This document shows, in pieces, positions 4,500 through 5,161 of a stretch of 5,161 nucleotides of DNA (position 1 is its first letter; each line of letters starts with the position of its first letter). The notes under the pieces are model-generated. The model did not search any database and was not told where the DNA came from. It saw nothing but the letters and a program-made list of their open reading frames with translations. A program made the translations under genes and the position numbers. The stretch comes from Chloroflexota bacterium. GTDB lineage: Bacteria > Chloroflexota > Dehalococcoidia > JACQUE01. The stretch lies in assembly GCA_016210425.1 (NCBI GenBank), contig JACQUE010000265.1:1-5161 (forward strand), given 5' to 3'.

Positions 4500-5161
4500 A
4501 TGCCGGCAGACGAGCCAACGGCCGGAGCGAGCGCGGGAGTCCTCACCGGCAAGAAGCGAGGTTCCCTCGCGGCCGTCGGTAGGCTGCGGACCTTCCAGGC
4601 CCTCCAGCACCGGGACTATAGGTTCCTGTGGCTGGGGCAATGCGGCTACTCGATAGCCGTCTGGGGGGAAAGCATAGCCCGTGGCTGGCTGGTCTATGAT
4701 ATGACCGGTTCGGCCAGCGCCCTGGGCCTCGTGAGCATGCTGCGCAGTATCCCCATGCTGCTCCTCGGGTTACTGGCCGGTGTCGTCGCGGACCGCTTCG
4801 ATAAGCGCAAGGTCCTCATGATCTGCCAGACGGCCACGATGCTCAACCTGCTGCTCCTCTCTATCCTCCTGATGACAGGCACGGTGCAGGTCTGGCACAT
4901 CATGGTTACCACCTTCTTCATGGGCTGCTCTCTGGCCTTCATCATGCCCGCCCGCCAGTCACTCATACCGTTCCTCGTCGGCAAAGAGAACACGTCTAAC
5001 GCCGTCGCGCTGAGCTCTGCCGCAATGAACGTCAACCGCATTATCGGGCCTTCACTGGCAGGCGCTCTCATCAAGCCCATCGGCACAGGCGGCGTCTATG
5101 TTTCCATAACGGCCGTCTACGTGTTCATCATCGCCACTACTATTATGATGCGGATACCGCC
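4500..5161 (+). CDS. MFS exporter (MFS_3/EntS-like), second of the pair, truncated by the window
   Basis: The first 220 codons are present, and the gene runs off the right edge with an open frame. A charged leader of about 30 residues precedes TFQALQHRDYRFLWLG. The six N-terminal membrane segments follow, with motif A as AGVVADRFDKRK (93-104), then IMPARQSLIPFLV (148-160) and NAVALSSAAMNVNR (167-180). From residue 31 it aligns without gaps to the preceding exporter, with about 90 of 170 positions identical by hand count, so the two arose by duplication. The leaders before the domain do not resemble each other. GGAG (4490-4493) lies 6 nt before the ATG, and only 15 nt separate the genes, so they share a transcript. 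Whether the two proteins act separately, on different substrates, or together cannot be told from the sequence. Confidence 0.92.
   Translation, partial: MPADEPTAGASAGVLTGKKRGSLAAVGRLRTFQALQHRDYRFLWLGQCGYSIAVWGESIARGWLVYDMTGSASALGLVSMLRSIPMLLLGLLAGVVADRFDKRKVLMICQTATMLNLLLLSILLMTGTVQVWHIMVTTFFMGCSLAFIMPARQSLIPFLVGKENTSNAVALSSAAMNVNRIIGPSLAGALIKPIGTGGVYVSITAVYVFIIATTIMMRIP

Noticed and set aside
4134..4640. A 168-codon minus-strand frame across the junction of the two exporters
   Set aside because: It is antisense to two clearly coding transporter genes; its His/Gly/Arg-rich translation shows no domain and no ribosome binding site.
1..5161. tRNA/rRNA genes, CRISPR arrays, insertion sequences, integrase or phage genes, toxin-antitoxin or defence systems
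   Set aside because: I looked for repeats, terminal inverted repeats and characteristic protein motifs on both strands and saw none. The window holds ordinary chromosomal genes.

Overview
The window is GC-rich bacterial DNA with closely packed genes. It reads as three transcription units around two intergenic control regions. No taxonomic marker is present. The G/C-rich codon use with regular ATA and AGG codons, together with the look of the two small unknown proteins, vaguely recalls Chloroflexota of the Dehalococcoidia type. That is an impression, not a demonstrated assignment.

Left edge, minus strand (1-294): the first 98 codons of a nucleotide-sugar dehydrogenase of the UDP-GlcNAc/UDP-ManNAc 6-dehydrogenase kind (WbpA/WecC-like), cut by the window boundary. 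Its start faces a divergent intergenic region (295-492). That region holds a candidate promoter in each direction, both with the same extended -10 (TGCTATCCT), and a short palindrome between them.

Centre-left, plus strand (493-2499): a compact likely operon of an unrecognised 160-aa protein, a 99-aa DUF6504-like protein and a complete alanine racemase (alr). The gaps are 39 and 18 nt, and a good intrinsic terminator lies at 2535-2565. Two small hairpins sit between the first two genes; the second pairs the whole Shine-Dalgarno sequence of gene 2. The racemase makes D-alanine, so this unit and the nucleotide-sugar gene opposite both point loosely to cell-envelope precursor supply.

Right half, plus strand (2585-5161): a promoter with a dyad across its -35, then a MerR-family regulator and two consecutive major-facilitator (MFS_3/EntS-like) exporters. 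The second exporter runs off the window. The exporters are recent-looking tandem paralogues, with about 90 of 170 aligned N-terminal positions identical by hand count. The arrangement suggests a ligand-responsive regulator controlling an efflux pair; the ligand cannot be read from the sequence.

I found no RNA genes, insertion sequences, CRISPR arrays or phage genes. Nothing here clearly amounts to an undescribed system. The items most worth a second look are the tandem exporter pair with its regulator, the unknown genes joined to alr, and the hairpin over the gene 2 ribosome binding site.
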